A DNA stretch of 64,000 nt, taken from NCBI GenBank assembly GCA_025350055.1, contig JANXYK010000062.1:62001-126000 (forward strand), read 5' to 3'. This DNA comes from Gammaproteobacteria bacterium. GTDB lineage: Bacteria > Pseudomonadota > Gammaproteobacteria > Steroidobacterales > Steroidobacteraceae. This document shows, piece by piece, positions 1 to 8,950 of the stretch; positions within the stretch are counted from its first letter, which is position 1, and the number at the start of each line of letters is the position of its first letter. A program made the position numbers and the translations under genes. Under the pieces are notes generated by a model that had not been told where the DNA came from, did not search any database, and saw only the letters and a program-made list of their open reading frames with translations.

Positions 1-12
1 GGAACGCATCAA

Positions 13-2742
13 GTGAACCGCGACGACCTGCATTTTCCGCCCCACCACCAGCCGCTGCGCGATGACATCCACGCGCTGGGCGAGGTCGTGGGCCAGGTGC
101 TGCGCGAGCAGGGCGGAGCGCAGCTGTACGAGCTGGCCGAGCAGGATCGCAAGCTCGCGATCCGCCGGCGTACGGGCGAAGCCGGCGCTGGCGAGGCGTT
201 GCGCGAACGGGTGCAGGGGCGGCCGCCGGAACTGGCGCGCGACCTGGTGCGCGCCTTCTCCTCGTATTTCCAGCTCGCCAATGTCGCCGAGAAGGTGCAC
301 CGCATCCGGCGCCGGCGCGAGTATTTTCTGGGCGATGGCGAGCGCCCGCAACCCGGCGGTGTCGAGGATGCGCTCGCCGAGCTGAAAGCCCAGGGGCTCA
401 AGCTCCCCGAGGTCATGGGCCTGCTGCGTTCACTCAGCATCGAACCGGTGCTGATCGCGCATCCGACCGAGTCGGTGCGCCGCACCGTGCTGCGCCGCCA
501 GCAGCGGCTCGCCGACCGGCTACTCGAGCGCAGCAATCCGCAGCTCGCGCCACACGAGCAGCGCGGCCTGCTCGAGCGCATCCGCACCGAAGTGACCATC
601 GACTGGCAGACGGCCGAGCACCCGCGCGAATACCTGACGGTCGCCGATGAGCGCGAGCACGCAATCTTCTATCTCGCCGAGGTGCTCTATCGCATCGTGC
701 CGGCCTTCTACCAGGAAATCGGCGCCGCGCTCGCCAAGCTCTATGGCGCCGACGCCGAGGCGCTGGAATTGCCGCAGCTGCTGGGTTTCGGCACCTGGGT
801 GGGCGGCGACATGGATGGCGCCCTCGAAGTGCACGCCAAGAGCATCCGCGAGACGCTGGCCCGCCAGCAGCAGGTGATCATCAGCAACTATTTTGCCGAC
901 TGCCAGGAGCTGGCGCAGCAGCTCTCGCAGAGTGCGGCGCGCGTTGGCGTATCGGCGGCCGTCACCAAGCGCATCGCCGACTATCGCACGCTCTTGCCCG
1001 GCGCTCCCGGGCTGGCGCCCGCGCGCCACGACACGATGCCCTATCGGGTGCTATGCGGACAGATGGCCGAGCGGCTGCGCATCACCTTCGATGGCCGTCC
1101 GAACGGCTACGAGCGCCCGGCGCAGTTTCGCGACGATGTGGCCCTGCTCGCCGCCAGCCTGCGGGAAAATCACGGCGTGCATGCGGGCTATTTCCTGGTG
1201 CGGCGGCTGCTGGCGCGCGTCGACACCTTTGGTTTCCACCTCGCCACGCTCGACCTGCGCCAGCGCAGCGACGTGCACCACGCGGTGCTGGCGCAGGGCC
1301 TCGATGATCCGCTCTGGCCGCAGCGCAGCGCTGCCGAGCAACATGCGCGTCTGGTGGATCTACTCGATCGCGACGCCGCGCCCAGTGGTGCCTTCGATGC
1401 GCTGGCGCGGCGCACGCTGGCGGTATTCGAAGCCATCCGCCAGGGCCGACATCGCTACGGCCCGGAGGCCGTGGGCCTGTACATCGTCAGCGGCGCCGCC
1501 ACCGCGGCCGATGTGCTGGCGCCCCTGGTGCTGGCGCATTGGGCGGGCGCGCGCGACCGGCAGAGCGGCGCGGCCGCCATCGATATCGCGCCGCAGTTTG
1601 ACAGCGTTGCGAGCCTCGAGGGGTGCGGTGAAGTGATGACGCAGCTGCTGGCCGACACGGCCTACCAGCGGCACCTGGCCGCACGAGGACGCGTGCAGAC
1701 CGTGCTGATCGATTATTCCGAAAGCAGCCGCGAGAGCGGCATGGTGGCTTCGCGCTACGCCGCCTATCGCGCCCAGCGCGCGCTGTCGCGCTCGCTCGAT
1801 CAGGCGCGCGACCGCCATGTGCTGTTCTACAGCCGCGGCGGCAGCATTTCGCGCGGCGGCGGACGCATCGACGCGCTGCTGCGCGCGGCGCCCGCGGAAG
1901 TGGCCAGCGGCGTGCTGCGCTTCACCGAGCAGGGCGAGAGCATCGCGCAGAACTTCGGGCTGCGTGCCAACGCCATGCGCACGCTCGAGCGCGCCTTCGG
2001 CACGCTGGCACTGGCGACGCTTGCCGTGCGCCGCGGCATCGCCGTGCAGGAAGGCGTGGCGCTGGCGGAAGTTGTCGGCGAAGTTGCCGAGCACAGCCGC
2101 GTTGCGTGGCGCTCGCTGGTCGCCGGCGGCACGCAGTTCTACCGCTTCTTCCGTGCGGTCACGCCCATCGATGTGATCGAGCGAATGCGCATCGGCGAGC
2201 AGCGCCACAGCACGCCGCAGGGCGTCGATGTCGGCGCGGTGCCGCCGGCCGCATGGGTGTATGCCTGGTCGCAATCGCGCCATATGCTCACGGGCTGGTA
2301 CGGCGCTGGCACGGGCCTGAAGGCGGCCAGCGAGGCGCGCGGCATCGCGCTGCTGCGACGCGCCTATGCCGGCTGGCCTTTCTTCCGTCACCTGGTCGAT
2401 GACATCGAGGCCACGCTCGGGCGCGCCGACATGCTCATCGCCGCCAGTTACGACGAACTCGCGCCCGCCGACACGCTGGAGTGCGCGCGCGCGATCCAGG
2501 CGGAATATGCTCAGAGCTGCGCCATGGTCTGCGAGATCAAGCAGACCGGTGCGCTGCTGGACCAGGACCGCACGCTCCAGCGCAGCATCGCATTGCGCAA
2601 CCCCTACGTGGACCCGATGAACCTGATGCAGATCGACCTGCTGCGCCGCTGGCGGGCCAGCGGCCGCAACGATAGGGCGTTGTTCGAGGCCTTGCTGGCC
2701 AGCGTCAACGGCATCGGCGTGGGCCTGCAGACCACCGGCTGA
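13..2742 (+). CDS. ppc: Phosphoenolpyruvate carboxylase
   Basis: This enzyme adds bicarbonate to phosphoenolpyruvate to make oxaloacetate and so refills the TCA cycle in the cytoplasm. The product has 909 residues, close to the usual bacterial length of about 880-930. Family signatures appear in order: AHPTES with the catalytic His at about residue 150, a FYSRGGSISRGGG loop near residue 605, FTEQGESIAQNFG near 637, and a C-terminal RNPYVDPMN block near 862 followed by the terminal Thr-Gly. The start is a GTG at base 13 just after a GGAACG stretch; the window edge limits the view upstream. The gene is followed after 71 bases by cysI on the same strand, with no clear terminator between them. 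Confidence 0.97.
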   Translation: MNRDDLHFPPHHQPLRDDIHALGEVVGQVLREQGGAQLYELAEQDRKLAIRRRTGEAGAGEALRERVQGRPPELARDLVRAFSSYFQLANVAEKVHRIRRRREYFLGDGERPQPGGVEDALAELKAQGLKLPEVMGLLRSLSIEPVLIAHPTESVRRTVLRRQQRLADRLLERSNPQLAPHEQRGLLERIRTEVTIDWQTAEHPREYLTVADEREHAIFYLAEVLYRIVPAFYQEIGAALAKLYGADAEALELPQLLGFGTWVGGDMDGALEVHAKSIRETLARQQQVIISNYFADCQELAQQLSQSAARVGVSAAVTKRIADYRTLLPGAPGLAPARHDTMPYRVLCGQMAERLRITFDGRPNGYERPAQFRDDVALLAASLRENHGVHAGYFLVRRLLARVDTFGFHLATLDLRQRSDVHHAVLAQGLDDPLWPQRSAAEQHARLVDLLDRDAAPSGAFDALARRTLAVFEAIRQGRHRYGPEAVGLYIVSGAATAADVLAPLVLAHWAGARDRQSGAAAIDIAPQFDSVASLEGCGEVMTQLLADTAYQRHLAARGRVQTVLIDYSESSRESGMVASRYAAYRAQRALSRSLDQARDRHVLFYSRGGSISRGGGRIDALLRAAPAEVASGVLRFTEQGESIAQNFGLRANAMRTLERAFGTLALATLAVRRGIAVQEGVALAEVVGEVAEHSRVAWRSLVAGGTQFYRFFRAVTPIDVIERMRIGEQRHSTPQGVDVGAVPPAAWVYAWSQSRHMLTGWYGAGTGLKAASEARGIALLRRAYAGWPFFRHLVDDIEATLGRADMLIAASYDELAPADTLECARAIQAEYAQSCAMVCEIKQTGALLDQDRTLQRSIALRNPYVDPMNLMQIDLLRRWRASGRNDRALFEALLASVNGIGVGLQTTG

Positions 2743-2772
2743 TAACCCGGGCGTTTTTCCAGATAACCCGGG
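2741..2772. repeat. Short direct repeat after ppc
   Basis: The 11-base word GATAACCCGGG occurs at 2741-2751, overlapping the ppc stop, and again at 2762-2772. Because CCCGGG is its own reverse complement, the two copies could also pair as a 6-base stem around a T-rich loop. There is no T-run after it, so a terminator role is only a possibility. Confidence 0.35.
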
Positions 2773-2813
2773 TAGGCGCCGCAGCCGCGCGCCCAGGCCT
2801 GTAAAGTAGCCGG

Positions 2814-4472
2814 ATGTATCGCTATGACGACATCGACCGCACATTCCTCACCGAGCGGGTGGCGGAGTTTCGCGAGCAGACCCGGCGTTTCCTCGCCGGC
2901 GAGCTGAGCGAGGACGAGTTCCGTCCGCTGCGGCTGCGCAACGGGCTGTACATCCAGACCCATGCGCCGATGTTGCGGGTGGCGATTCCCTATGGCCTGC
3001 TCTCCAGCCGGCAGCTGCGCATGCTGGCGCACATCGCGCGCCATTATGACCGCGGCTACGGCCACTTCAGCACACGGCAGAACATCCAGTACAACTGGCC
3101 CAAGCTCGCCGAGGTGCCCGATATCCTGGCCGACCTGGCCAGCGTCGAGATGCATGCGATCCAGACCAGCGGCAACTGCATCCGCAATGTGACCTCAGAT
3201 CATCTGGCCGGCGTCAGCGCCGATGAGCTGGAAGACCCGCGTCCCTGGTGCGAGATCATCCGCCAGTGGTCGACGCTGCACCCGGAGTTCTATTACCTGC
3301 CGCGCAAGTTCAAGATCGCGGTGACCGGTGCGCCCACCGATCGCGCCGCCTCCGAAGTGCACGACATCGGCCTGCACATCGTGCGCGATGCCAGCGGTGC
3401 CGCGGGCTTCGAAGTGCTGGTGGGCGGTGGCCTGGGCCGCATGCCGATGATCGGCAAGCGCATCCGTGCCTTCCTGCCGCAGCTCGAGCTGCTGGCCTAT
3501 CTCGAAGCCATCCTGCGGGTGTACAACCGCCACGGCCGGCGCGACAACATCCACCGCGCGCGCATCAAGGTGCTGGTGAAATCGCTCGGCGCCCTGGAAT
3601 TCACGCGTCAGGTGGAAAGTGAATATGCGGCGAGCCGCGCGACGGCGCAGCGCCTCGAGCTGGCGGAAGTGGAACGCATGCGCGCCTTCTTTGCACCGCC
3701 GGCGTACCGAAATGTGCCCGACACCGTGCCCTCTGCCGGCGCTGGCGCAGCCTACTTGGCCTGGCATCGCCACAATACGCGTGCGCACAAGGTGCAGGGT
3801 TACCGCGTGGTGTTCATCTCGCTGAAGAAGCACGGCGAAGCGCCGGGCGACATGACCGATGCGCAGATGGATGCGCTGGCCGGGCTCGCCGATCGCTACA
3901 GCTTTGGCCAGGTCCGCGTCACGCACGACCAGAACCTGGTGCTCGCCGATGTGGCGCAGGATACGCTTCCGGCACTGCACGCGGCGCTGGTGCCGCTGGG
4001 CCTCGCGACGCCGAACATCGGCACGCTCACCGACATGATCTGCTGCCCGGGCCTCGATTTCTGCAGTCTCGCGAATGCCGGCTCGATCGCGATCGCGAAG
4101 CAGATCCACGAACAGTTCGATGATTTCGACTACCTCTACGACCTGGGCGAGATCCAGGTGAAGATGTCCGGCTGCATGAATGCCTGCGGCCACCACCACG
4201 TGGGGCACATCGGCATCCTCGGCGTCGACAAACACGGCGAGGAGTGGTACCAGATCACGCTCGGCGGTTCGGCCAGCGGACAGGTGGCGCTCGGCGAAGT
4301 GATCGGCCCGTCGGTGGCCAAGGCGCGCGTCGCCACTACGCTCGCGCGCATCCTCGAGGTCTACGTCGAACAGCGCGAGAGCGGCGAGGAGAGCTTCCTG
4401 CAGGCGGTGCGGCGCCTCGGCGTGGAACCCTTCAAGGAGCGCGTCTATGCGCCAGATACTGCGGCAGCGTGA
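2814..4472 (+). CDS. cysI: Nitrite/sulfite reductase hemoprotein (CysI type)
   Basis: This is a cytoplasmic siroheme and [4Fe-4S] enzyme, most likely the assimilatory sulfite reductase that makes sulfide for cysteine synthesis. It has 552 residues and strongly resembles the Pseudomonas-type CysI in its N-terminal region (RRFLAGELSEDEF, GYGHFSTRQNIQ). The cluster and siroheme ligands are intact: C411 and C417 (C-x5-C) and C454 and C458 (C-x3-C, in CMNACGHHH). The next gene, a DUF934 protein, overlaps it by 26 bases, the same pairing seen in pseudomonads. cysH, cysG (siroheme) and cysM lie 9-12 kb downstream, which supports sulfite rather than nitrite as substrate. The electron donor, presumably ferredoxin or a flavoprotein, is not next to it. 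Confidence 0.93.
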   Translation: MYRYDDIDRTFLTERVAEFREQTRRFLAGELSEDEFRPLRLRNGLYIQTHAPMLRVAIPYGLLSSRQLRMLAHIARHYDRGYGHFSTRQNIQYNWPKLAEVPDILADLASVEMHAIQTSGNCIRNVTSDHLAGVSADELEDPRPWCEIIRQWSTLHPEFYYLPRKFKIAVTGAPTDRAASEVHDIGLHIVRDASGAAGFEVLVGGGLGRMPMIGKRIRAFLPQLELLAYLEAILRVYNRHGRRDNIHRARIKVLVKSLGALEFTRQVESEYAASRATAQRLELAEVERMRAFFAPPAYRNVPDTVPSAGAGAAYLAWHRHNTRAHKVQGYRVVFISLKKHGEAPGDMTDAQMDALAGLADRYSFGQVRVTHDQNLVLADVAQDTLPALHAALVPLGLATPNIGTLTDMICCPGLDFCSLANAGSIAIAKQIHEQFDDFDYLYDLGEIQVKMSGCMNACGHHHVGHIGILGVDKHGEEWYQITLGGSASGQVALGEVIGPSVAKARVATTLARILEVYVEQRESGEESFLQAVRRLGVEPFKERVYAPDTAAA

Positions 4473-4911
4473 GCTGACCAGCGATAGCTGGCGCTATCCG
4501 GACGAGGCGGGCAGCGGAGCGCAGGCGCTGCCATTTGCCACGATCGTTGCCGCGGCTGCCGCGCTCCCGGCAGGCAGTGGAGTCGTGATCGGTCCCACCT
4601 GCGATGTGCGCCTGCTCGCGCCCTGTGTTGGGCGCCTCGCGCTGATCGTGGTGCATTTCGAGAAGAACGGCGATGGCCGCGGTTTCTCGCAGGCGCAGGT
4701 GTTGCGCCAGCAATTGGACTATCGCCGCGAGCTGCGTGCCAGTGGCGCCATCAAGCGCGATCACATTTTTCTGTTGGCGCGCTGCGGTTTCGACGCCTTC
4801 GATCTCGACCCGGCCGAAGATGCGCAGGCGGCGCTGGCCGAGCTCGGGCGCTTCAGCGTGGCCTACCAGCAATCGAGCGGTACGCTCGTGAGGCCGCGCC
4901 TGCGCGGCTGA
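4447..4911 (+). CDS. DUF934 family protein, sulfite reductase partner
   Basis: This is a 154-residue cytoplasmic protein of the DUF934 family, which is almost always encoded directly after CysI-type sulfite reductases. Its molecular job is not established; a role in siroheme enzyme assembly or electron supply is inference. It starts inside the end of cysI (26-base overlap), so the two are very likely translationally coupled. The family core is visible as GPTCDVRLLAPCVGRLALIV, then the conserved FEKNGDGRGFSQAQVLRQ stretch and an FLLARCGFDAF segment. No signal peptide or membrane segment is present. It ends 8 bases before the convergent protease gene. Confidence 0.88.
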   Translation: MRQILRQRELTSDSWRYPDEAGSGAQALPFATIVAAAAALPAGSGVVIGPTCDVRLLAPCVGRLALIVVHFEKNGDGRGFSQAQVLRQQLDYRRELRASGAIKRDHIFLLARCGFDAFDLDPAEDAQAALAELGRFSVAYQQSSGTLVRPRLRG

Positions 4912-4919
4912 GCCGTCGC

Positions 4920-5750
4920 TTACTTCCAGAAGTCTTCGGCGGGTACGGCGAAGTTCAGGTTCTGCGAGTTCGTCAACGTCAGCGCAGTGATGCCGACCAG
5001 ATTGCCACGGGTGTCGAACAATCCGCCGCCCGAGGATCCTGGTGAAATCGGCGCGGTGGTCTGCACCAGGCGCCCATCGGGGTCATCGCGAATTCCCGAG
5101 ATGAGTCCCTCGGAGAGGGAACGCTGCAGGCCTTGCGGATTGCCAATCGCGTAGACGCCCTCGCCGACTTCAAGAGTGCTCATGAGGCGGATGCCGACTA
5201 CGGGGAGCAATTTCATTCCAGCAACCTTGAGGATGCAGCGATCGGCATCGTAGTTCGCGGCTACCAGCTCCACTTCGGTGGTTGCCTCTGTCTTCCCCGA
5301 GCCCAGGCGCAATGCGGCCTTGCCGCCGCCAACCACGTGGCAATTGGTCAAGGCGAGTTCATCGGAAATAGCCACCGCCGATCCGTAGACCGTCCTCGGG
5401 GCATTGCCATAGTCCTGACTGCGGCTCTCTATCCAGTAGACAGATCGGGCTGCCAGCTTGAAGAGCTCCTGCGAGGAGAGTTTGTGGCTGTCCGGCTTTT
5501 CCGCCAGCATATCCGGCGCATGCTGCCAGCTGATGTCGTCAGGCACAGTGATGGTCTGAACGGTCCTTCCTCCCATCGGATCTTCGCGCGTCACCCGTAC
5601 TGTGCCGTCGTTGTCGATCCATACGTAGCGCTTATCCGCCAGCGCCACGTTCGCAGTGACCAGCGCCAGAACGGCCGCCACGGCAAGCGGCGCGAACGGC
5701 GCACGGCCGAATACCGATGTGCGTTGACCAAAGGTGAATCGGCGCGACAT
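4920..5750 (-). CDS. Secreted trypsin-like serine protease
   Basis: This is a 276-residue protein with an N-terminal signal peptide (hydrophobic LAVAAVLALVTANVALA near residues 22-38), so it acts in the periplasm or outside the cell. The first part after the signal (KRYVWIDNDGTVRVTREDP) looks like a DUF4124-type short domain. It is followed by a two-barrel protease fold of the DegP/trypsin type. The triad is readable: His in LTNCHVVG, Asp in NYDADRCIL and Ser in SPGSSGGGLF. There is no PDZ domain, so it is shorter than DegP/DegS proteins. An AGGAG ribosome-binding site lies 7 bases upstream of the ATG. Substrate unknown. Confidence 0.85.
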   Translation of the reverse strand: MSRRFTFGQRTSVFGRAPFAPLAVAAVLALVTANVALADKRYVWIDNDGTVRVTREDPMGGRTVQTITVPDDISWQHAPDMLAEKPDSHKLSSQELFKLAARSVYWIESRSQDYGNAPRTVYGSAVAISDELALTNCHVVGGGKAALRLGSGKTEATTEVELVAANYDADRCILKVAGMKLLPVVGIRLMSTLEVGEGVYAIGNPQGLQRSLSEGLISGIRDDPDGRLVQTTAPISPGSSGGGLFDTRGNLVGITALTLTNSQNLNFAVPAEDFWK

Positions 5751-5861
5751 GGTGCAGCTCCTGACGCCAGAATCAGTCGATCAAGTACGCCTTGCCGCAT
5801 CCCACATTCTGTGGCGCCGCAGTTCCCCTTAGTCAGGATATGCTGAGCGCGGTCCCCGCGT

Positions 5862-6314
5862 CTAGCCGCCCAGGCAGACGATCAGGCGCGCGTGGTAGTT
5901 GCGCCAGTCGATCGGGATCACGATCGGGCGCAGGTCCGGCGGATATTCGAGCTGGCTGTCGCGCCCCGAGAGCACCGAGGGCACCGAGATCTGGAACTGG
6001 TGGCCGAAGTCGCGGCGCGCATTGCCCGAGAGCGTATTGGCGATCTCGCCGACCAGATCGCACAGGTTCTCGTGCCCCATGTCGGTTTCCTGCATGCGCA
6101 TCAGCATCACGCTCAGCATGCTCTTGGGCGCCGTGAAGGCCACCATGCCGGTGCGCTTGCCAGTCACCTGGATCACGCCCGTGTAGTCGGAGATTTCAGG
6201 CTTGTCGCTTAAGGCCAGGTGCGGCGTGCCGCATTGCGCGCTCTGCTGCACCGTCGTGTCGAAGTAATTCAGCACCCCGTCGACGAACACCGCGACTTGC
6301 GACTCCAGGCTCAT
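5862..6314 (-). CDS. CheX-like phosphatase domain protein
   Basis: This 150-residue cytoplasmic protein has the CheC/CheX/FliY-type fold. The dephosphorylation motif E-x-x-N is present in LVGEIANTLSGNAR, followed by the conserved G-N. In known systems CheX removes phosphate from CheY. It lies 6 bases after a single-domain CheY-like gene and downstream of a CheA-like kinase on the same strand, so the three probably form kinase, receiver and phosphatase of one pathway. The usual chemotaxis genes cheW, cheR, cheB and receptors are not in the window, so the output may not be flagellar. An alternative is a CheX-type domain acting as a phosphorelay partner. Confidence 0.8.
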   Translation of the reverse strand: MSLESQVAVFVDGVLNYFDTTVQQSAQCGTPHLALSDKPEISDYTGVIQVTGKRTGMVAFTAPKSMLSVMLMRMQETDMGHENLCDLVGEIANTLSGNARRDFGHQFQISVPSVLSGRDSQLEYPPDLRPIVIPIDWRNYHARLIVCLGG

Positions 6315-6320
6315 TCTCTG

Positions 6321-6695
6321 TCAGGTCCTGATCAATTTGCGCAACGCCTCGTTGAGCTGCCGGTCGGTGAAGGGTTTGCAGAGGAAGCCGCTGGCACCCT
6401 TTTCCAGCGCATCGATCGCCGTCAGCTTGTCGGCCAGTGCGGAGATTACCAGTATCTTGATATCCGGGTCGCGCTGCACCAGTTTCGCCACGCATTCGGC
6501 GCCGTCCATCTCGGGCATGGTCAGGTCCATGGTCACGAGCGTGGGGTGTACGGCCTCGTACAGGGCCAGGGCCTCGACACCATTGCGGGCGGCGCCGACA
6601 AATTCGACCCCGGGCAGTTCATTGGCCCGCTCGATGCGGCGGCGGATGACGTTCGAGTCGTCGACCACCATCAGGCGATGTGCCACCTCAGTCAT
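6321..6695 (-). CDS. CheY-like single-domain response regulator
   Basis: This 124-residue protein consists only of a receiver domain. All key residues are present: the acidic pair in MVVDDSN, the phosphoacceptor Asp in VTMDLTMPEMDG, Ser in VISALAD and Lys in LCKPF. It has no output domain, so it must act by binding another protein. It sits between the CheX-like gene (6 bases) and the CheA-like kinase (20 bases) on the same strand, which makes the kinase its likely phosphodonor and CheX its likely phosphatase. The target, a motor switch or another protein, is not visible. Confidence 0.9.
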   Translation of the reverse strand: MTEVAHRLMVVDDSNVIRRRIERANELPGVEFVGAARNGVEALALYEAVHPTLVTMDLTMPEMDGAECVAKLVQRDPDIKILVISALADKLTAIDALEKGASGFLCKPFTDRQLNEALRKLIRT

Positions 6696-6715
6696 GGGGA
6701 CAGTGCCAGCGCGAC

Positions 6716-8923
6716 TCAGGCTGCCGAGGACTGCGAATCAGCCTCGGCCTGCGCGCGCGGCAGCAGCACCTTGAAGCGCGTGTACTTGCCGGCCGTGGTC
6801 GAGATGCCGATGCGTCCGCCACTGTCGCGGATTGCGGCATTGACCACATCGAGGCCGACGCCGCGGCCGGCGTGCTCGGAAACCGTATCGGCGGTGGAAA
6901 AGTCCGGATGGAACAGCAGCCGGAACGCGCCGCTACGGTCCAGGTTGGCCGCCTGCGTGGCATCGAGCAGGCCACGCGTGACCGCGCGCATGCCGATCTC
7001 CTCGGGATTCAGGCCTTGACCGTCGTCCTCGACGATCAGCGAATAATTTTCCTGGTCGCTGTCCGTGAAGCGGATGCGCACGCTCCCCACCGGCGGCTTG
7101 CCGGTTAGCGCGCGCCGCTCACGCGGCTCGATGCCGTGGACGATGGAATTGCGCAGCATCTGGATGCAGATCTCGCGCACGCGCGGCACGAGGCTGGCCG
7201 GTACCTTCTCCAGGCCCTCGCTCAGCAGGCGCACGTCGCGTTTGCTGGCGGCGCTGACCTCGGCGCACAGCCGTTGCAGCGCCACTTTGAGCTGCTCGCC
7301 CGGGGTTGGGCCAAGATCCGCTCGCGCCAGTGCCGCGGCGACCTGGCCTCCCGCCAGCACCGCCGTGTCGCCGTGGCGCTCAGGCGGCAGATCATTGGCC
7401 GACACGGCGGTCGAACGCGCCTGGCCGACACGCTCCTGCAGCGCGCTCATCTCCTGGCCATGGGTCATCAGCTCATCGAGCCTGACGACCACCGGAACGA
7501 AATCATTGCCGGCCAGCTCGGCCCGCTTGCGCAGGCCACTGAGCAGATCCTCGACTTCGTGGGCGCGGCGCACGAAGGTGCCCAGGCCCAGCGCCGCGGC
7601 CTCGCCCTTCAGGCTGTGCATCTCGCGGAACACGCCCTGCAGTTTCTGCTGCAGATCGGCGCGCTGCTTGCCCGGCGCGCGCAGCAGCGCATTGCTGCGG
7701 CGTACGGCGGCATCGAGCGTGCCGAGGAAAGTCTGCATCTGCAGCGGCTCGACCTGCAGTACCTGCAGCAGCAGCGCCGACTGCGAATCGGTATCGGATT
7801 TCAGCGAATCGAGCTCGCGTTGCAGCAGCACGCGCTCGGTGACATCGGAGACCACGCCGAACACGTGATCGGCAGTGCTGGCCGTCGCACGCACGCGCCG
7901 GAACGAGAACGACAGGTAGCGCACTTCGGTGGCGCCCTGCGCCTTCTGGAAGCTGACTTCGATCTGGCTCAGCGGATTGACCGATTCGATCAGTTCCTCG
8001 TTGACCTTGTCCTTCCACAGCAGGCCGAGGTACTTGCCCGCCGCCAGCAGCGTTTTCTCATCCACCAGCGGACGCAGCAACTGCTCGAAGTCCTGTCCCG
8101 CAGGAGTGCCCACGCGCAGCAGCCCGCGCAGCGAATCCGAGTGCGCGCCGCCGATGCGGCCATCGCGTCCGATCAGGAACAGCCCTTCGCGCACCGTGCC
8201 CATGATGTGCGCGACCTGACGCTGCGCGATGCCGGCAGCGCGCGCGGCCTGGCCCGCGCGCCAGGAGAAATACAGCATCGAGGCCAGCAGCAACGCAGCC
8301 AGCGCCGAGCCGCCCAGCAGCAGCGCGCGCAGCGAGCGGCCGTCATTGACCACGGCCTCGCGCAGCAGTGCCGCCAGTTCGGAGACCTGGCGCGAAAGCG
8401 CCCCGGTGTTTTTCGTCTGCGTGGCAAGCAGTTCATCGACGCTGCGCTTGAGGCGCGCGCCCGCGGCGGTGAGCGTCGAGCCCGCGGCCGAATCGCTGTA
8501 CAGGTCGCCGGTCTTGTTGTTGCCCAGGCGCTCGAGCCCCTTGTCGAGCGGCGCCCACAGTTTCTGCGCCTTGTCGAGCATCGCCAGCGTATCGCTGCGC
8601 GCATCGAGACCGGCCGCCTTGATGGCATCGGCCAACTGGGCATAGGCCACGTTGCTGGCTTCGCGACTGCCAGCGAGCGTGCGCAGCGAATCGCCGACAT
8701 AAGTCTGGGTCTCGAGGCCGCGCTGGATCAGCGTCAGCTCGGAACGCATCAACTGCGGTTGGGCGGTGAGGCCTGCGGCCAGCTGTAAGGCGGTGGAAGC
8801 CGACTGCAGGCGCGCCGCGCGCTGCACACCGGTGAAGAGCAGCAGCGACAGCGCAGTCGTGCACAACAAGGCCAGCGCCACGGGCAGCCAGCGCAATTGC
8901 CGTGATAAAACCGGTTGAGCCAT
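6716..8923 (-). CDS. Membrane CheA-like histidine kinase (PilJ-like sensor, PAS, Hpt, ATPase)
   Basis: This is a 735-residue inner-membrane kinase. Two membrane segments (about residues 11-31 and 199-218) enclose a helical periplasmic region resembling the PilJ/type IV sensor domain. A PAS-like region follows (about 240-365). An Hpt domain carries the phosphorylated His at 436 in REMHSLKGEAAALG. A CheA-type ATPase domain follows, with LRNSIVHGIEP, EDDGQGLNP and ISTTAGKY motifs and the SGRGVG-like HAGRGVGLDVV block. Unlike classical CheA it has its own transmembrane sensor, and no CheY-binding or CheW-like regulatory domain is seen at the C terminus. It therefore looks like a stand-alone membrane sensor that feeds the adjacent CheY-like protein. 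The signal is unknown. Confidence 0.85.
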   Translation of the reverse strand: MAQPVLSRQLRWLPVALALLCTTALSLLLFTGVQRAARLQSASTALQLAAGLTAQPQLMRSELTLIQRGLETQTYVGDSLRTLAGSREASNVAYAQLADAIKAAGLDARSDTLAMLDKAQKLWAPLDKGLERLGNNKTGDLYSDSAAGSTLTAAGARLKRSVDELLATQTKNTGALSRQVSELAALLREAVVNDGRSLRALLLGGSALAALLLASMLYFSWRAGQAARAAGIAQRQVAHIMGTVREGLFLIGRDGRIGGAHSDSLRGLLRVGTPAGQDFEQLLRPLVDEKTLLAAGKYLGLLWKDKVNEELIESVNPLSQIEVSFQKAQGATEVRYLSFSFRRVRATASTADHVFGVVSDVTERVLLQRELDSLKSDTDSQSALLLQVLQVEPLQMQTFLGTLDAAVRRSNALLRAPGKQRADLQQKLQGVFREMHSLKGEAAALGLGTFVRRAHEVEDLLSGLRKRAELAGNDFVPVVVRLDELMTHGQEMSALQERVGQARSTAVSANDLPPERHGDTAVLAGGQVAAALARADLGPTPGEQLKVALQRLCAEVSAASKRDVRLLSEGLEKVPASLVPRVREICIQMLRNSIVHGIEPRERRALTGKPPVGSVRIRFTDSDQENYSLIVEDDGQGLNPEEIGMRAVTRGLLDATQAANLDRSGAFRLLFHPDFSTADTVSEHAGRGVGLDVVNAAIRDSGGRIGISTTAGKYTRFKVLLPRAQAEADSQSSAA

Positions 8924-8950
8924 GCTAACTCCCTGTACCTGACCCGCAAT

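Noticed and set aside
1360-2844. 494-codon minus-strand frame opposite ppc
   Set aside because: No domain; ppc motifs on the plus strand are complete.
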